64,000 nucleotides of DNA from CAZLKN01 sp964560135 (GTDB taxonomy: Bacteria; Actinomycetota; JAICYB01), in contig CAZLKN010000003.1 in NCBI GenBank assembly GCA_964560135.1, positions 1-64,000 on the forward strand, read 5' to 3'. Under the pieces are notes generated by a model. The model saw nothing but the letters and a program-made list of their open reading frames with translations. It made no database searches and was not told where the DNA came from. Shown here in pieces: positions 35,936 to 42,945 of the stretch (positions are counted from its first letter, which is position 1; each line of letters opens with the position of its first letter). The position numbers and the translations under genes are program-made.

Positions 35936-35957
35936 ATACTAGTCCAGACCATACTAG
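35936..35957 (-). promoter_or_regulatory. Direct repeat upstream of PadR gene (promoter/operator)
   Basis: ATACTAG occurs at 35936-35942 and 35951-35957, exactly 15 bases apart. On the minus strand these read CTAGTAT, 10 and 25 bases before the ATG. They are AT-rich islands in GC-rich DNA. They could be a -10 element and an operator half, or paired PadR half-sites. Confidence 0.45.
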
Positions 35958-36047
35958 AGCAAGCAGGAATAGGTTGTTCCGCGGAACCCGTCGCAACACG
36001 GGCGGTACGCTGAACCCCCGAGGACACCGATCAGGAGGACGACGGCG

Positions 36048-37187
36048 ATGCAGTTCGCGCTGACCGAGGAGCAGGATCTCTTCCGCAAGACCGTCCGGGA
36101 CATCGCCGAGGCGAAGATCGCGCCCCGCGCCACCGAGATCGACGAGACCGGCGAGTTCCCCTGGGACGTGTTCGAGGTCCTGAAGCAGAACGACCTCCTC
36201 GGCCTCCACGTGCCCGAGGCCTACGGCGGGTCGGGGGCCGACTCGGTCACGTACTCGATCTTCATCGAGGAGATCGCACGGGTGTGTGCGTCCTCGTCGC
36301 TGATCCCCGGCGTGAACAAGCTGGGGTCGATGCCGATCATCCTCGCGGGGGCCGAGGAGCAGAAGCAGCGCTACCTCGGGGAGGTCGCCAGCGGCGAGGC
36401 GATGGTGTCCTACTGCCTCACCGAGCCGGGCTCGGGCTCGGATTCCGGCGCGATGAAGACCACCGCCCGCCGCGAAGGGGACGAGTGGATCCTCAACGGC
36501 AGCAAGCGCTTCATCACCAACGCCGGGATCTCGAAGTACTACATCGTCTACGCCAAGACGAACCCGGAAGCGGGGACCCGCGGGATCTCGGCGTTCGTGG
36601 TCCCCGCCGACGCACCCGGCTTCTCGGTGGGGCGCTACGAGCACAAGATGGGCATCAAAGGGTCGACCACCGCCGAGGTGATCTTCACCGACTGCCGGAT
36701 CCCGGTCTCCAACCTCATCGGCGAGGAGAGCCAGGGTTTCAAGATCGCGATGCAGGCCCTGGATCAGACGCGGCTGACGATCGGCGCGCAGGCCACCGGG
36801 ATCGCCCAGGGGGCCTACGACTACGCCCGCGGGTACGCCAAGGAGCGGGACCAGTTCGGACAGCCGATCGCCAACTTCCAGGCGATCCAGTTCATGCTCG
36901 CCGACATGGTGATGCAGATCGAGGGCGCACGGATGCTGACCTACAAGGCGTCGGCCATGGCCGACGAGCTGCACCCCGAGCTGGCGCTGTGGTCGGCGAT
37001 GGCCAAGTGCGTGGCCTCGGACACGGCGATGCGCGTCACCACCGACGCGGTGCAGGTGCTCGGGGGCTACGGGTACGTCTCCGAGTACCCGGTGGAGCGC
37101 ATGATGCGCGACGCGAAGATCACCCAGATCTACGAGGGCACGAACCAGATCCAGCGCGTGGTCATCGCCCGCCAGATCCTGAGGTAG
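36048..37187 (+). CDS. Acyl-CoA dehydrogenase (short-chain type)
   Basis: 379 residues, standard length. FAD-binding and substrate motifs are intact: YCLTEPGSGSDSGAM, RFITNAGISKYYIVYAKT, and the C-terminal QVLGGYGYVSEYPVERMMRDAKI. Catalytic base Glu363 lies in IYEGTNQIQRV, the position used by butyryl- and short-chain dehydrogenases. It probably oxidises butyryl-CoA or a similar short acyl-CoA and passes electrons to ETF. Methylsuccinyl-CoA dehydrogenases are longer (about 550 residues), so it is not assigned to that ethylmalonyl-pathway step. The ATG has a strong CAGGAGGACG site. It is divergent from the PadR gene. Confidence 0.9.
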   Translation: MQFALTEEQDLFRKTVRDIAEAKIAPRATEIDETGEFPWDVFEVLKQNDLLGLHVPEAYGGSGADSVTYSIFIEEIARVCASSSLIPGVNKLGSMPIILAGAEEQKQRYLGEVASGEAMVSYCLTEPGSGSDSGAMKTTARREGDEWILNGSKRFITNAGISKYYIVYAKTNPEAGTRGISAFVVPADAPGFSVGRYEHKMGIKGSTTAEVIFTDCRIPVSNLIGEESQGFKIAMQALDQTRLTIGAQATGIAQGAYDYARGYAKERDQFGQPIANFQAIQFMLADMVMQIEGARMLTYKASAMADELHPELALWSAMAKCVASDTAMRVTTDAVQVLGGYGYVSEYPVERMMRDAKITQIYEGTNQIQRVVIARQILR

Positions 37188-37330
37188 AGGTCCCGCCGGG
37201 GGCCGTGGTCCACCGTCGATCTCGTGGTCCTGCACGGATACGGAACCGTGGGTGTCCCCGGACGTCGTGACGCCTCCGCCGACCTACCGTGAGCTCAGAT
37301 GCGCCGACGAGGCGCGACGGAACGGTAGCC

Positions 37331-37347
37331 GGGCCCCCCGGGGGCCC
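37331..37347. promoter_or_regulatory. GC hairpin before a ribosome binding site
   Basis: GGGCCCC-CCG-GGGGCCC is a perfect 7-bp stem with a 3-base loop, ending three bases before the AAGGAGG ribosome site of the next gene. It could modulate translation of the membrane protein or end the acyl-CoA dehydrogenase transcript. No T-run follows. The rest of the 176-base gap shows nothing. Confidence 0.4.
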
Positions 37348-37363
37348 GAAAGGAGGAGTCGAG

Positions 37364-38044
37364 ATGCGACGCAGGACCCTGGATATCGCATTCAGCACGG
37401 GTGGCGCGATCGTCGCCGGCCTCGTGCTGGTGCTTGGCCTGGTGCTCATGAGCAACGCGAACTTCGCGCGGAGCTACGTGGCCGACCAGCTCGCCGAGCA
37501 GAGCATCACGTTCAAGCCCGTAGAGGCGTTGACCGAGCAGGAGGCGCGGTCCGAGTGCCTCGTGAAGTACGCCGGACAGCAGCTCACCACCGGCAAACAG
37601 GCCGAGTGCTACGCGAACGAGTTCATCGGCCTCCACCTGAAGGAGATGGCGGACGGGATGACCTTCGCCGAGCTCGGCGGACCCGAGCGGGAAGTCCGTG
37701 AGGCCGTCACGGCGGCAGAGGAGACCGGCGACCCCGCGCTGCCGGAGCTGCAGCAGGAGCTGGCCGAGATCAGCCGTACGCGCGACACCGTCTTCAAGGG
37801 TGAGACCCTCCGGGGGCTGCTGCTGACGACCTACGGCTTCAGCATCTTCGGTGAGAAGGCGGCGCTGGCGGCGATCGTGATGTTCTTCGTGGCCGGACTG
37901 CTCGGACTGCTGTCGGCAGCCGGATTCGTCCACGCCTTCATCACTCCCCAGGACCGGAAGGTCCGGATCCCGGCGAGCGTGGTCGAGCCCCCCGAGAAGC
38001 CGTCCCCGCGTCGTCCGGTGACGAGTGCCGGGAAGAAGACCTGA
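37364..38044 (+). CDS. Two-pass membrane protein, unknown function
   Basis: 226 residues from ATG 37364, which has an excellent AAAGGAGGAG site. One membrane segment near the N-terminus (GGAIVAGLVLVLGLVLM) and one or two near residue 170-205 (ALAAIVMFFVAGLLGLLSAAGFVHAF) enclose a helical extracytoplasmic domain with a Cys pair (SECLVKYAG and QAECYANEF) that could form a disulfide. A basic, Pro-rich tail is cytoplasmic. Similar membrane proteins with this extracytoplasmic domain occur in actinobacteria as hypothetical proteins. No function can be assigned. Confidence 0.7.
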   Translation: MRRRTLDIAFSTGGAIVAGLVLVLGLVLMSNANFARSYVADQLAEQSITFKPVEALTEQEARSECLVKYAGQQLTTGKQAECYANEFIGLHLKEMADGMTFAELGGPEREVREAVTAAEETGDPALPELQQELAEISRTRDTVFKGETLRGLLLTTYGFSIFGEKAALAAIVMFFVAGLLGLLSAAGFVHAFITPQDRKVRIPASVVEPPEKPSPRRPVTSAGKKT

Positions 38045-38073
38045 GAGAGCGATCTCGTGTCGCATCTCGAGAA

Positions 38074-38107
38074 CGAAGGGCCCCGGCCGTCGAGCCGGGG
38101 TCCTTCG
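38074..38107. terminator. Bidirectional hairpin between convergent genes
   Basis: CGAAGGGCCCCGGC-CGTCGA-GCCGGGGTCCTTCG is a 14-bp stem with one G-T pair and a 6-base loop. It lies 29 bases after the membrane-protein stop and 79 bases beyond the convergent thioredoxin stop, so it can end transcripts from both sides. Confidence 0.75.
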
Positions 38108-38185
38108 GTACGGCGAGACGGGCATCCGCAGAGGTACTCCTGCCTCGGTGGCCGTGTGAGGGAAGGCAGGTCGCCCCGCCGGTGT

Positions 38186-38569
38186 TCAGCGGCCGGACGC
38201 GGAGTCGGCCTGGTCGTGCTCGGCGATCTTGCGCCGGACGTCGTCCATGTCGAGGCCCTTGATCTGCGTGATAAGGCTCTCCAGCGCTTCCGCGGGCAGC
38301 GCCCCCGGCTGGGAGAACAGGAGCACGCCCTCCCGGAAGGCCATGAGGGTGGGGATCGACCTGATCCCGAACCCCGCCGAAAGCTCCTGTTCCGCTTCGG
38401 TGTTCACCTTGGCGAAGGTGACGTCCTGGTGCTGTTCGGAGGCCGCCTCGAACACTGGCGCGAAGCTCCGGCATGGACCACACCACGCCGCCCAGAAGTC
38501 GACGAGGACGATGTCGTTGTCACTGAGGGTCTGTTCGAAGTCGTGTCGACCGACGTCACGTGTCGCCAT
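38186..38569 (-). CDS. trxA: Thioredoxin
   Basis: 127 residues. The active site is WCGPC (Cys30 and Cys33) in VLVDFWAAWCGPCRSFAPVFE, and the cis-proline is in IRSIPTLMAF. A 20-residue polar C-terminal extension (MDDVRRKIAEHDQADSASGR) is beyond the usual fold. It should reduce protein disulfides in the cytoplasm. The gene stands alone with a good GGAGG site. A CsoR/CstR-like palindrome about 65 bases upstream suggests control by copper or reactive sulfur species. Confidence 0.93.
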   Translation of the reverse strand: MATRDVGRHDFEQTLSDNDIVLVDFWAAWCGPCRSFAPVFEAASEQHQDVTFAKVNTEAEQELSAGFGIRSIPTLMAFREGVLLFSQPGALPAEALESLITQIKGLDMDDVRRKIAEHDQADSASGR

Positions 38570-38632
38570 CTGGATATACCTCCGCCTCGTGCCCGCGCCC
38601 CACCGGTGCGAGCGTCACCGTCCATAACCCGG

Positions 38633-38649
38633 ATACCCATAGGGGGTAT
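38633..38649. promoter_or_regulatory. CsoR/CstR-like operator upstream of trxA
   Basis: ATACCC-ATAGG-GGGTAT is a perfect 6-bp inverted repeat with a G-tract centre and a 5-base spacer. This matches the ATACCC...GGGTAT dyads known for CsoR/CstR-family repressors that sense Cu(I) or persulfides. It is placed as a promoter operator for trxA on the minus strand. No csoR-like gene is in the window. Confidence 0.5.
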
Positions 38650-38924
38650 TCCCGCGTAGGGTCGCGACATCCGATCCGTCGCCGGTCCGGTTCCTCGTCT
38701 GGCCCGCGGAACAGCGCGAGGGCGGTGGTCGGATGCATGCCAAGGCCGTCATAGGCGACGGCAAGATCGCGCTCGTGTCGTCAGCGAACCTGAGCCGCGT
38801 CGCCATGGAGTCGAGCATGGAGCTTGGGCTGCTGATTCGTGGGGGGCCCGCGCCCCGGTGGCTCGCTGATCACACACGCGGCCTGACTGGAGACGGTGTC
38901 CTCCTCCCACTGGATGACGCCTGA
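38643..38924 (+). pseudogene. C-terminal relic of a phospholipase-D-family (DrmC-like) protein
   Basis: The frame is open from 38643 to TGA 38924. It reads FLVWPAEQREGGGRMHAKAVIG, DGKIALVSSANLS and MESSMELGLLIRGG, which is the C-terminal HKD half of a PLD-family protein (His-x-Lys-x4-Asp followed by SSANLS). The WPAEQR...MHAK spacing is closest to DrmC of DISARM phage-defence systems. A whole protein needs about 150 more residues with the first HKD motif, but upstream lies a TAG at 38640 and then the divergent trxA promoter. An ATG at 38733 could still start a 63-residue peptide. It is best read as a 5'-truncated remnant, not a working gene. Confidence 0.65.
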
Positions 38925-38950
38925 GGTTGCGGCGGGAGGAGGCCGGCCCC

Positions 38951-39079
38951 CTGGGGGACGACGTAGCCCCGCTTGGCGCTCCTTTCGTCCAACGTCGTCC
39001 CTCAGTGGGTCTCTGACACCCCCTCGGGGACGACGTTCGGCGCAGATGCGGTTTCTGCATGCGACGTCGTCCTCCAGGG
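38951..39079. repeat. Alternating inverted-repeat element, copy A
   Basis: Four copies of the 9-mer GGACGACGT alternate in orientation: forward 38956-38964, reverse 38992-39000, forward 39028-39036, reverse 39064-39072. All three spacers are exactly 27 bases, so the period is 36 bases. Flanking bases extend the outer arms to 14-16 bp with one or two mismatches. The same structure recurs at 54626-54742. It lies between the PLD relic and the nitrile hydratase operon. No protein-coding explanation fits. It could be a REP/BIME-like element, a non-autonomous mobile element, a structured RNA or a multi-site protein-binding array. Confidence 0.85.
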
Positions 39080-39150
39080 AGGGTGCTGGGAAACGGGCCG
39101 GCGCTCGGTCCGGGTAGCCTGTCGCAGGCGGACTGGAAGGAGAGGCCCGG

Positions 39151-39777
39151 ATGAACGGGGTGCACGATCTCGGTGGCACGGACGGTTTCGGTCCCGTCCC
39201 GTACGTCGTCGAGGAGCCGACCTTCCACGAGGCTTGGGAAGGCAGGGTGTACGCGCTCGCCGGCGCGGGTGGGATGGCCGGGTTCTACGGGACTCCGCAG
39301 TTCCGGCACGCGATCGAGCGCATCGCGCCCGCCCGGTACCTGTCCTGTTCCTACTACGAGCGCTGGACGACGGCGATCTCCTCCCTGCTGGTCGAGGCCG
39401 GTGTGCTCACCCCCGATGAACTCGAGGCGGAGGCCGGTGGTGCCGTCCCGCTGTGCGGTCCGGTGCGGGCCCCCGCGGTGGATCCGGGCGCCGACGTCAC
39501 CGCGCCGCGGTTCGCACCCGGCGACGAGGTGCGCGCCCGCAACGTCCATCCCCTCGGGCACACGCGCTGCCCCCGGTACGTCCGAGGACGGCGCGGTTCG
39601 GTCGTCCGCAGCTACGGCCCGATGAACTTCGACGACGTGGAGGCGCACTGCGAGGGCAAGCGCCTCGACCCGGTGTACTGCGTCCGTTTCGATGCCGGCG
39701 AGCTGTGGGGCGAGGCCGCGGAGCCCGGGGTCGTCGTCCATGTCGATCTGTTCGAGAGCTACCTGGAGGCGCCATGA
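39151..39777 (+). CDS. nthB: Nitrile hydratase beta subunit
   Basis: 208 residues. MNGVHDLGGTDGFGPV is the canonical beta-subunit start. The N-terminal helical domain (FHEAWEGRVYALAGAGG) leads to SYYERWTTAISSLLVEAG, and the C-terminal SH3-like barrel carries FAPGDEVRARNVHPLGHTRCPRYVRGRRG. It forms a heterodimer with the alpha subunit and closes the active site for nitrile to amide hydration. The ATG has a GGAAGGAGAGG site. The beta-alpha-accessory order is that of cobalt-type operons. The stop overlaps the alpha start (ATGA). Confidence 0.93.
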   Translation: MNGVHDLGGTDGFGPVPYVVEEPTFHEAWEGRVYALAGAGGMAGFYGTPQFRHAIERIAPARYLSCSYYERWTTAISSLLVEAGVLTPDELEAEAGGAVPLCGPVRAPAVDPGADVTAPRFAPGDEVRARNVHPLGHTRCPRYVRGRRGSVVRSYGPMNFDDVEAHCEGKRLDPVYCVRFDAGELWGEAAEPGVVVHVDLFESYLEAP

Positions 39778-40361
39778 CCGCAGCACATCACTCCCACGAG
39801 GTCGCCGGGCCGGCGGCGCGGGCCGCCGCGCTGGAGCGGCTGATGATCGACAAGGGCGTCGTCGAGGAGGGCTTCATCGACACCGTCGTCGAGCACTACG
39901 CCGAGCAGGTCGGCCCCCGCAACGGCGCGCGGGTCGTGGCCCGGGCCTGGACGGATCCCGATTACAAGAAGCGCCTCCTCGCCGACGGTAAGGCGGCCAT
40001 CGCCGAGCTCGGGTTCTCCGGACCCGAGGGCGACGTGGTCGTGGTGGAGAACACCGACGGGGTGCACAACGTGGTCGTGTGCACCCTGTGCTCCTGCTAC
40101 CCCTGGACGGTGCTCGGGCTCCCGCCGCGCTGGTACAAGAGCCCCGAATACCGGGCCCGCATGGTGCGCGAGCCGCGCCGGGTTCTCCGCGAGATGGGCC
40201 TGGATCTCCCCGAGGACGTGGAGATCCAGGTGTGGGACTCGAGCGCGGAGAAGCGGTACCTGGTGCTGCCGCAGTGTCCCGAGGGCACCGCCGAGCTCGA
40301 CCAAGAGGAGCTCGCCGGGCTCGTGACCCGCGACGCGATGGTCGGGGTGGCCCGGCTGTGA
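39774..40361 (+). CDS. nthA: Nitrile hydratase alpha subunit, cobalt type
   Basis: 195 residues. The metal site is VCTLCSCYPW with Cys103, Cys106 and Cys108. The Thr at 104 marks the cobalt type, where iron enzymes have Ser, and Tyr-Pro-Trp after the site is also cobalt-like. Two of these cysteines are normally oxidised to sulfinic and sulfenic acids. YKSPEYRARMVREPRRVLREMGL and VWDSSAEKRYLVLPQCPEGT are conserved structural elements. ATG 39774 overlaps the beta stop by 4 bases, and the gene's own stop overlaps the accessory GTG. No amidase or nitrilase gene is adjacent. Confidence 0.95.
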   Translation: MTAAHHSHEVAGPAARAAALERLMIDKGVVEEGFIDTVVEHYAEQVGPRNGARVVARAWTDPDYKKRLLADGKAAIAELGFSGPEGDVVVVENTDGVHNVVVCTLCSCYPWTVLGLPPRWYKSPEYRARMVREPRRVLREMGLDLPEDVEIQVWDSSAEKRYLVLPQCPEGTAELDQEELAGLVTRDAMVGVARL

Positions 40362-40570
40362 GCCTCGACGCGGAAGCCCCCTTCGCCGAGCCCTGGCAGG
40401 CACGCCTGTTCGCGCTCACCCAAGGCCTCATCGAGGGGGGCGGGCTCGACCGGGAGGAGTTCCGGCAGGCCCTGATCGGCGCCGTCGCCGAGGACCGGGC
40501 ACGCCCCTACTGGGAGTCGTGGCTCGCAGCCCTAGAGTCGGCGCTGTCGGACAGAGAGCCGGTGTCCTAG
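40358..40570 (+). CDS. Nitrile hydratase accessory/activator protein
   Basis: 70 residues: FAEPWQARLFALTQGLIEGGGLDREEFRQALIG...YWESWLAALESAL. This matches the helical N-terminal-beta-like domain of nitrile hydratase activators (NhlE/NhhG/P14K family), which swap subunits with apo-enzyme to insert cobalt. It is shorter than P14K (about 120-150) but typical of NhlE-like proteins. GTG 40358 overlaps the alpha stop by 4 bases. Its stop overlaps that of the convergent OmpL47-like gene. Confidence 0.85.
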   Translation: MSLDAEAPFAEPWQARLFALTQGLIEGGGLDREEFRQALIGAVAEDRARPYWESWLAALESALSDREPVS

Positions 40571-41766
40571 AGCACGAGCACCGTGATGTTGTCCTCGCCG
40601 CGGTTGCCGGCCTCGTCCACCGCGACGGCCGTGAGCTCGTAGAGGCCCGGACCGGTCCCGGTGGTGTCCCAGGTCATCGACCAGCCGTCCGAGCCGTCGG
40701 TGTCGGTGTCCACCACCGAGCCGTCGACCGCCAGCTCGACGCGGGCCATGCCGCTGGTCGCGTCGGTAGCTGTGGCCGCCACGACCACGTCCTGCCCGGC
40801 GAGCGTGACGTGGTCGATGCCCAGGAGGCCGGCGAGCGGCCCGCTGGGCGAGGTGATCTCCACCTCCGGGGGCGTGGTGTCGATGCGCAGGACGACGCTC
40901 CGGGTGGTTTCCAGGTTCCCGGCCACGTCCGTGCTGCGGTACTCCACGGTGTGGATGCCGTCCGCGTCGAAGTCCAGCGGCGATCCGTATGCGTTCCACG
41001 GTCCGCCGTCGAGCCGGTACTCCGTCCCGGCGCACCCCGAGGCGGCGTCGGCGCAGCTGAAGGTGACGGTGGCGGGGCTCGCGTACCACCCGTTCGTCCC
41101 CTGGGTGCCGGTAACCGTCCGCGTCGTGAGCGGCGCGACGGTGTCGATCCTGATGATGATGCTGCGCAGCGGTTCGTGGTTCCCGGCGTTGTCGATGGAC
41201 TTGAATTCGAGTTTGCTAGTGCCGTCGGTGCTGATCGTGAATGGCCCCGAGTAGACCGTCGCCGATCCGCCGTTCAGGCGGTACTCCGAGCGGGCGCATC
41301 CGGAGGTTGCGTCGACGCAGGACAGGGCGACCGTGACGGCGGTGCGGTACCAGCCGTTGCTGCCCGGGACGCCGGACAGGCTCCGGGACGTGAACGGGTC
41401 TGCGGTGTCGATCTTGATCGTCCTGTTGCGGACGGATTCGGCGTTCCCGGCGATGTCGAAGGAGCGGTATTCGAGCAGGTTGGAGCCGTTGCCGCTGACC
41501 GTGAACGGAGTCGTGTACACCACCCATGGCCCGCCGTTGAGGCGGTACTCGGTGCGGGCGCATCCGGAATCCGCGTCAGCGCAGGAGAGGCTGACGGTGA
41601 CGGAGGTGCGGTACCAGCCGTTGGTCCCGAGGGTGCCGGACAGGCTGATGCTGGAGGTGGGCGGTGTCGTGTCGTGGAAGAAGGCCTGTGCCACACCCCC
41701 GAACGGTGCCATCGGGATGATCAAACCGATGAGCATGAGCAGTGTGGCACGGCGTACCCGGGTCAT
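40567..41766 (-). CDS. Secreted OmpL47-like beta-repeat protein
   Basis: 399 residues from ATG 41766 (GGAAAGGGACC site). A signal peptide (LLMLIGLIIPMAPFGGVAQA) is followed by three repeats of about 85 residues. Each reads GTNGWYRTSVTV-LSCADADSGCARTEYRLNGG, then a strand-rich LEYRSFDIAGNAE end, and has a Cys pair. These are OmpL47-type Ig-like beta domains, here exported to the cell surface. A fourth, different Ig-like domain (DHVTLAGQDVVVAATATDATSGMARVELAVDG) ends the chain. No catalytic residue is seen; adhesion or scaffolding is likely. The convergent accessory gene overlaps its stop. Confidence 0.75.
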   Translation of the reverse strand: MTRVRRATLLMLIGLIIPMAPFGGVAQAFFHDTTPPTSSISLSGTLGTNGWYRTSVTVSLSCADADSGCARTEYRLNGGPWVVYTTPFTVSGNGSNLLEYRSFDIAGNAESVRNRTIKIDTADPFTSRSLSGVPGSNGWYRTAVTVALSCVDATSGCARSEYRLNGGSATVYSGPFTISTDGTSKLEFKSIDNAGNHEPLRSIIIRIDTVAPLTTRTVTGTQGTNGWYASPATVTFSCADAASGCAGTEYRLDGGPWNAYGSPLDFDADGIHTVEYRSTDVAGNLETTRSVVLRIDTTPPEVEITSPSGPLAGLLGIDHVTLAGQDVVVAATATDATSGMARVELAVDGSVVDTDTDGSDGWSMTWDTTGTGPGLYELTAVAVDEAGNRGEDNITVLVL

Positions 41767-41899
41767 CTCGGTCCCTTTCCGTGTTGCCCTTGAAGCCGTC
41801 CCCATAGGATTCGCCGACCGGGCGGGATGTCCTGCGGCGTGAACCGGGCGGCGGGGCCGACGGACCCCCCGGTCCCGTCCGTTCACTTATCCGAAGGGT

Positions 41900-42011
41900 G
41901 GTTCGCTCACCGCGAGAGAGGTTCGCTCACGAGGTGGTTCGCTCACTGAGGGAAAGCGCTCGGCGAGGGAGTGTCGCTCCAGAGATGGAGCAGCCGAGCA
42001 AGGAGCGAACC
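41900..42011 (+). promoter_or_regulatory. Iterated GGTTCGCTCAC sites upstream of a methyltransferase gene
   Basis: GGTTCGCTCAC occurs at 41900-41910, 41920-41930 and 41936-41946 (steps 20 and 16 bases). An inverted relative, GGAGCGAACC, lies at 42002-42011 and overlaps the ribosome site of the methyltransferase gene. This 246-base region (41767-42012) lies between divergent genes, so the sites could be operators for either. No regulator is known. Confidence 0.5.
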
Positions 42012-42012
42012 G

Positions 42013-42747
42013 GTGGGGACCGACACCCTGTTCAATTCGGTCGATGTAGCGGAGCTGTATGCGCGGCACCGCGGCTACGTCGACGAGCGATTCATGGACG
42101 AACTGGCAACGGAACTCGGACATCCCGGCAGCCGCGTCTGCGACGTCGGGGCCGGCACCGGTGCGCCCGCCGACGCGCTGGCCCTCCGGGGGCTGAACGT
42201 CGTGGCGGTCGAGCCTGCGGCGGCGATGGTCGCCGAGGGGCAGCGGATCCACCCGCGGGTGCGGTTCGTGCAGGCCGACGGCGAGCGGCTCCCGTTCCCC
42301 GATGCCTCCCACGACGCAGCGCAGCTGCTGTACGTCCTGCACCACGTGGACGACCCGGAGGAGGTCCTGCGCGAAACCGGGCGCGTCGTCCGGAGGCGGG
42401 GCAGGGTCGTGGTGGTGTCCGGCAACGAGGAATGCCCGCGCCACAGGTTCTTCTCCGCGTACTTCCCGTCGCTCGTGCCCGATCTTCCCGGAGCCGCCGA
42501 GATCTGCACCTACGCGCGGGCCGCCGGCCTGGAGATCCTGGAGACGAGGAGCACCGAGCATCGGGTCTATCCGCACACCGCGATCGACGACGGCTACATC
42601 GCGATGGTGCGGGGCGAGATGTTCGCGAGCCTGCGGACGCTGGATCCGCAGGCCTTCGCCGAGGGCCTCGATCGCCTGCGGCGCGACGAAGGGGTGCCGA
42701 TCCCGCCCTCCGAGGCTGTTCTGGTGCTCCTCGAGCGCCCCTCGTGA
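42013..42747 (+). CDS. Class I SAM-dependent methyltransferase (UbiE-like)
   Basis: 244 residues from GTG 42013, which has AAGGAG at good spacing. SAM motif I is VCDVGAGTGAPADAL, followed by the acidic VAVEPAAAM and motif II YVLHHVDDPEEVLRE. RGRVVVVSGNEECP is the strand after the substrate pocket. The arrangement is that of small-molecule methyltransferases of the Methyltransf_11 group. It is divergent from the secreted OmpL47-like gene, with iterated sites between. It ends 200 bases before the LCP gene and may belong to the polysaccharide locus, but its substrate is unknown. Confidence 0.8.
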   Translation: MGTDTLFNSVDVAELYARHRGYVDERFMDELATELGHPGSRVCDVGAGTGAPADALALRGLNVVAVEPAAAMVAEGQRIHPRVRFVQADGERLPFPDASHDAAQLLYVLHHVDDPEEVLRETGRVVRRRGRVVVVSGNEECPRHRFFSAYFPSLVPDLPGAAEICTYARAAGLEILETRSTEHRVYPHTAIDDGYIAMVRGEMFASLRTLDPQAFAEGLDRLRRDEGVPIPPSEAVLVLLERPS

Positions 42748-42945
42748 AGCACGCCCTGAAGCGTCCGTGGCTGCTAGGCTCTGTATCGGGCCGTCCGGCC
42801 CCATCGCGGTCAACTACTCGGCATCACGGAGCGCGCCCTGGTACGCACGAAGCGTTACGTCTCCGAGGAGGAGGAGCTCCGCCGCTGGCGTGAGGGCCTG
42901 GACAAGGCGCTCAGGAAACGCCGCGGCCGCCGCCTCCTCCGCGGC

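Noticed and set aside
36048..37187. Methylsuccinyl-CoA dehydrogenase of the ethylmalonyl-CoA pathway
   Set aside because: Those enzymes are about 550 residues with a longer N-terminus; this one is 379 and fits short-chain acyl-CoA dehydrogenases.
38643..38924. A complete DISARM defence system
   Set aside because: Only a PLD fragment is present. No drmA, drmB, methyltransferase or helicase gene lies in the window.
38951..39079. CRISPR array, suggested by the 36-base period
   Set aside because: Repeats are only 9 bases, alternate in orientation and number four; there are no cas genes nearby.
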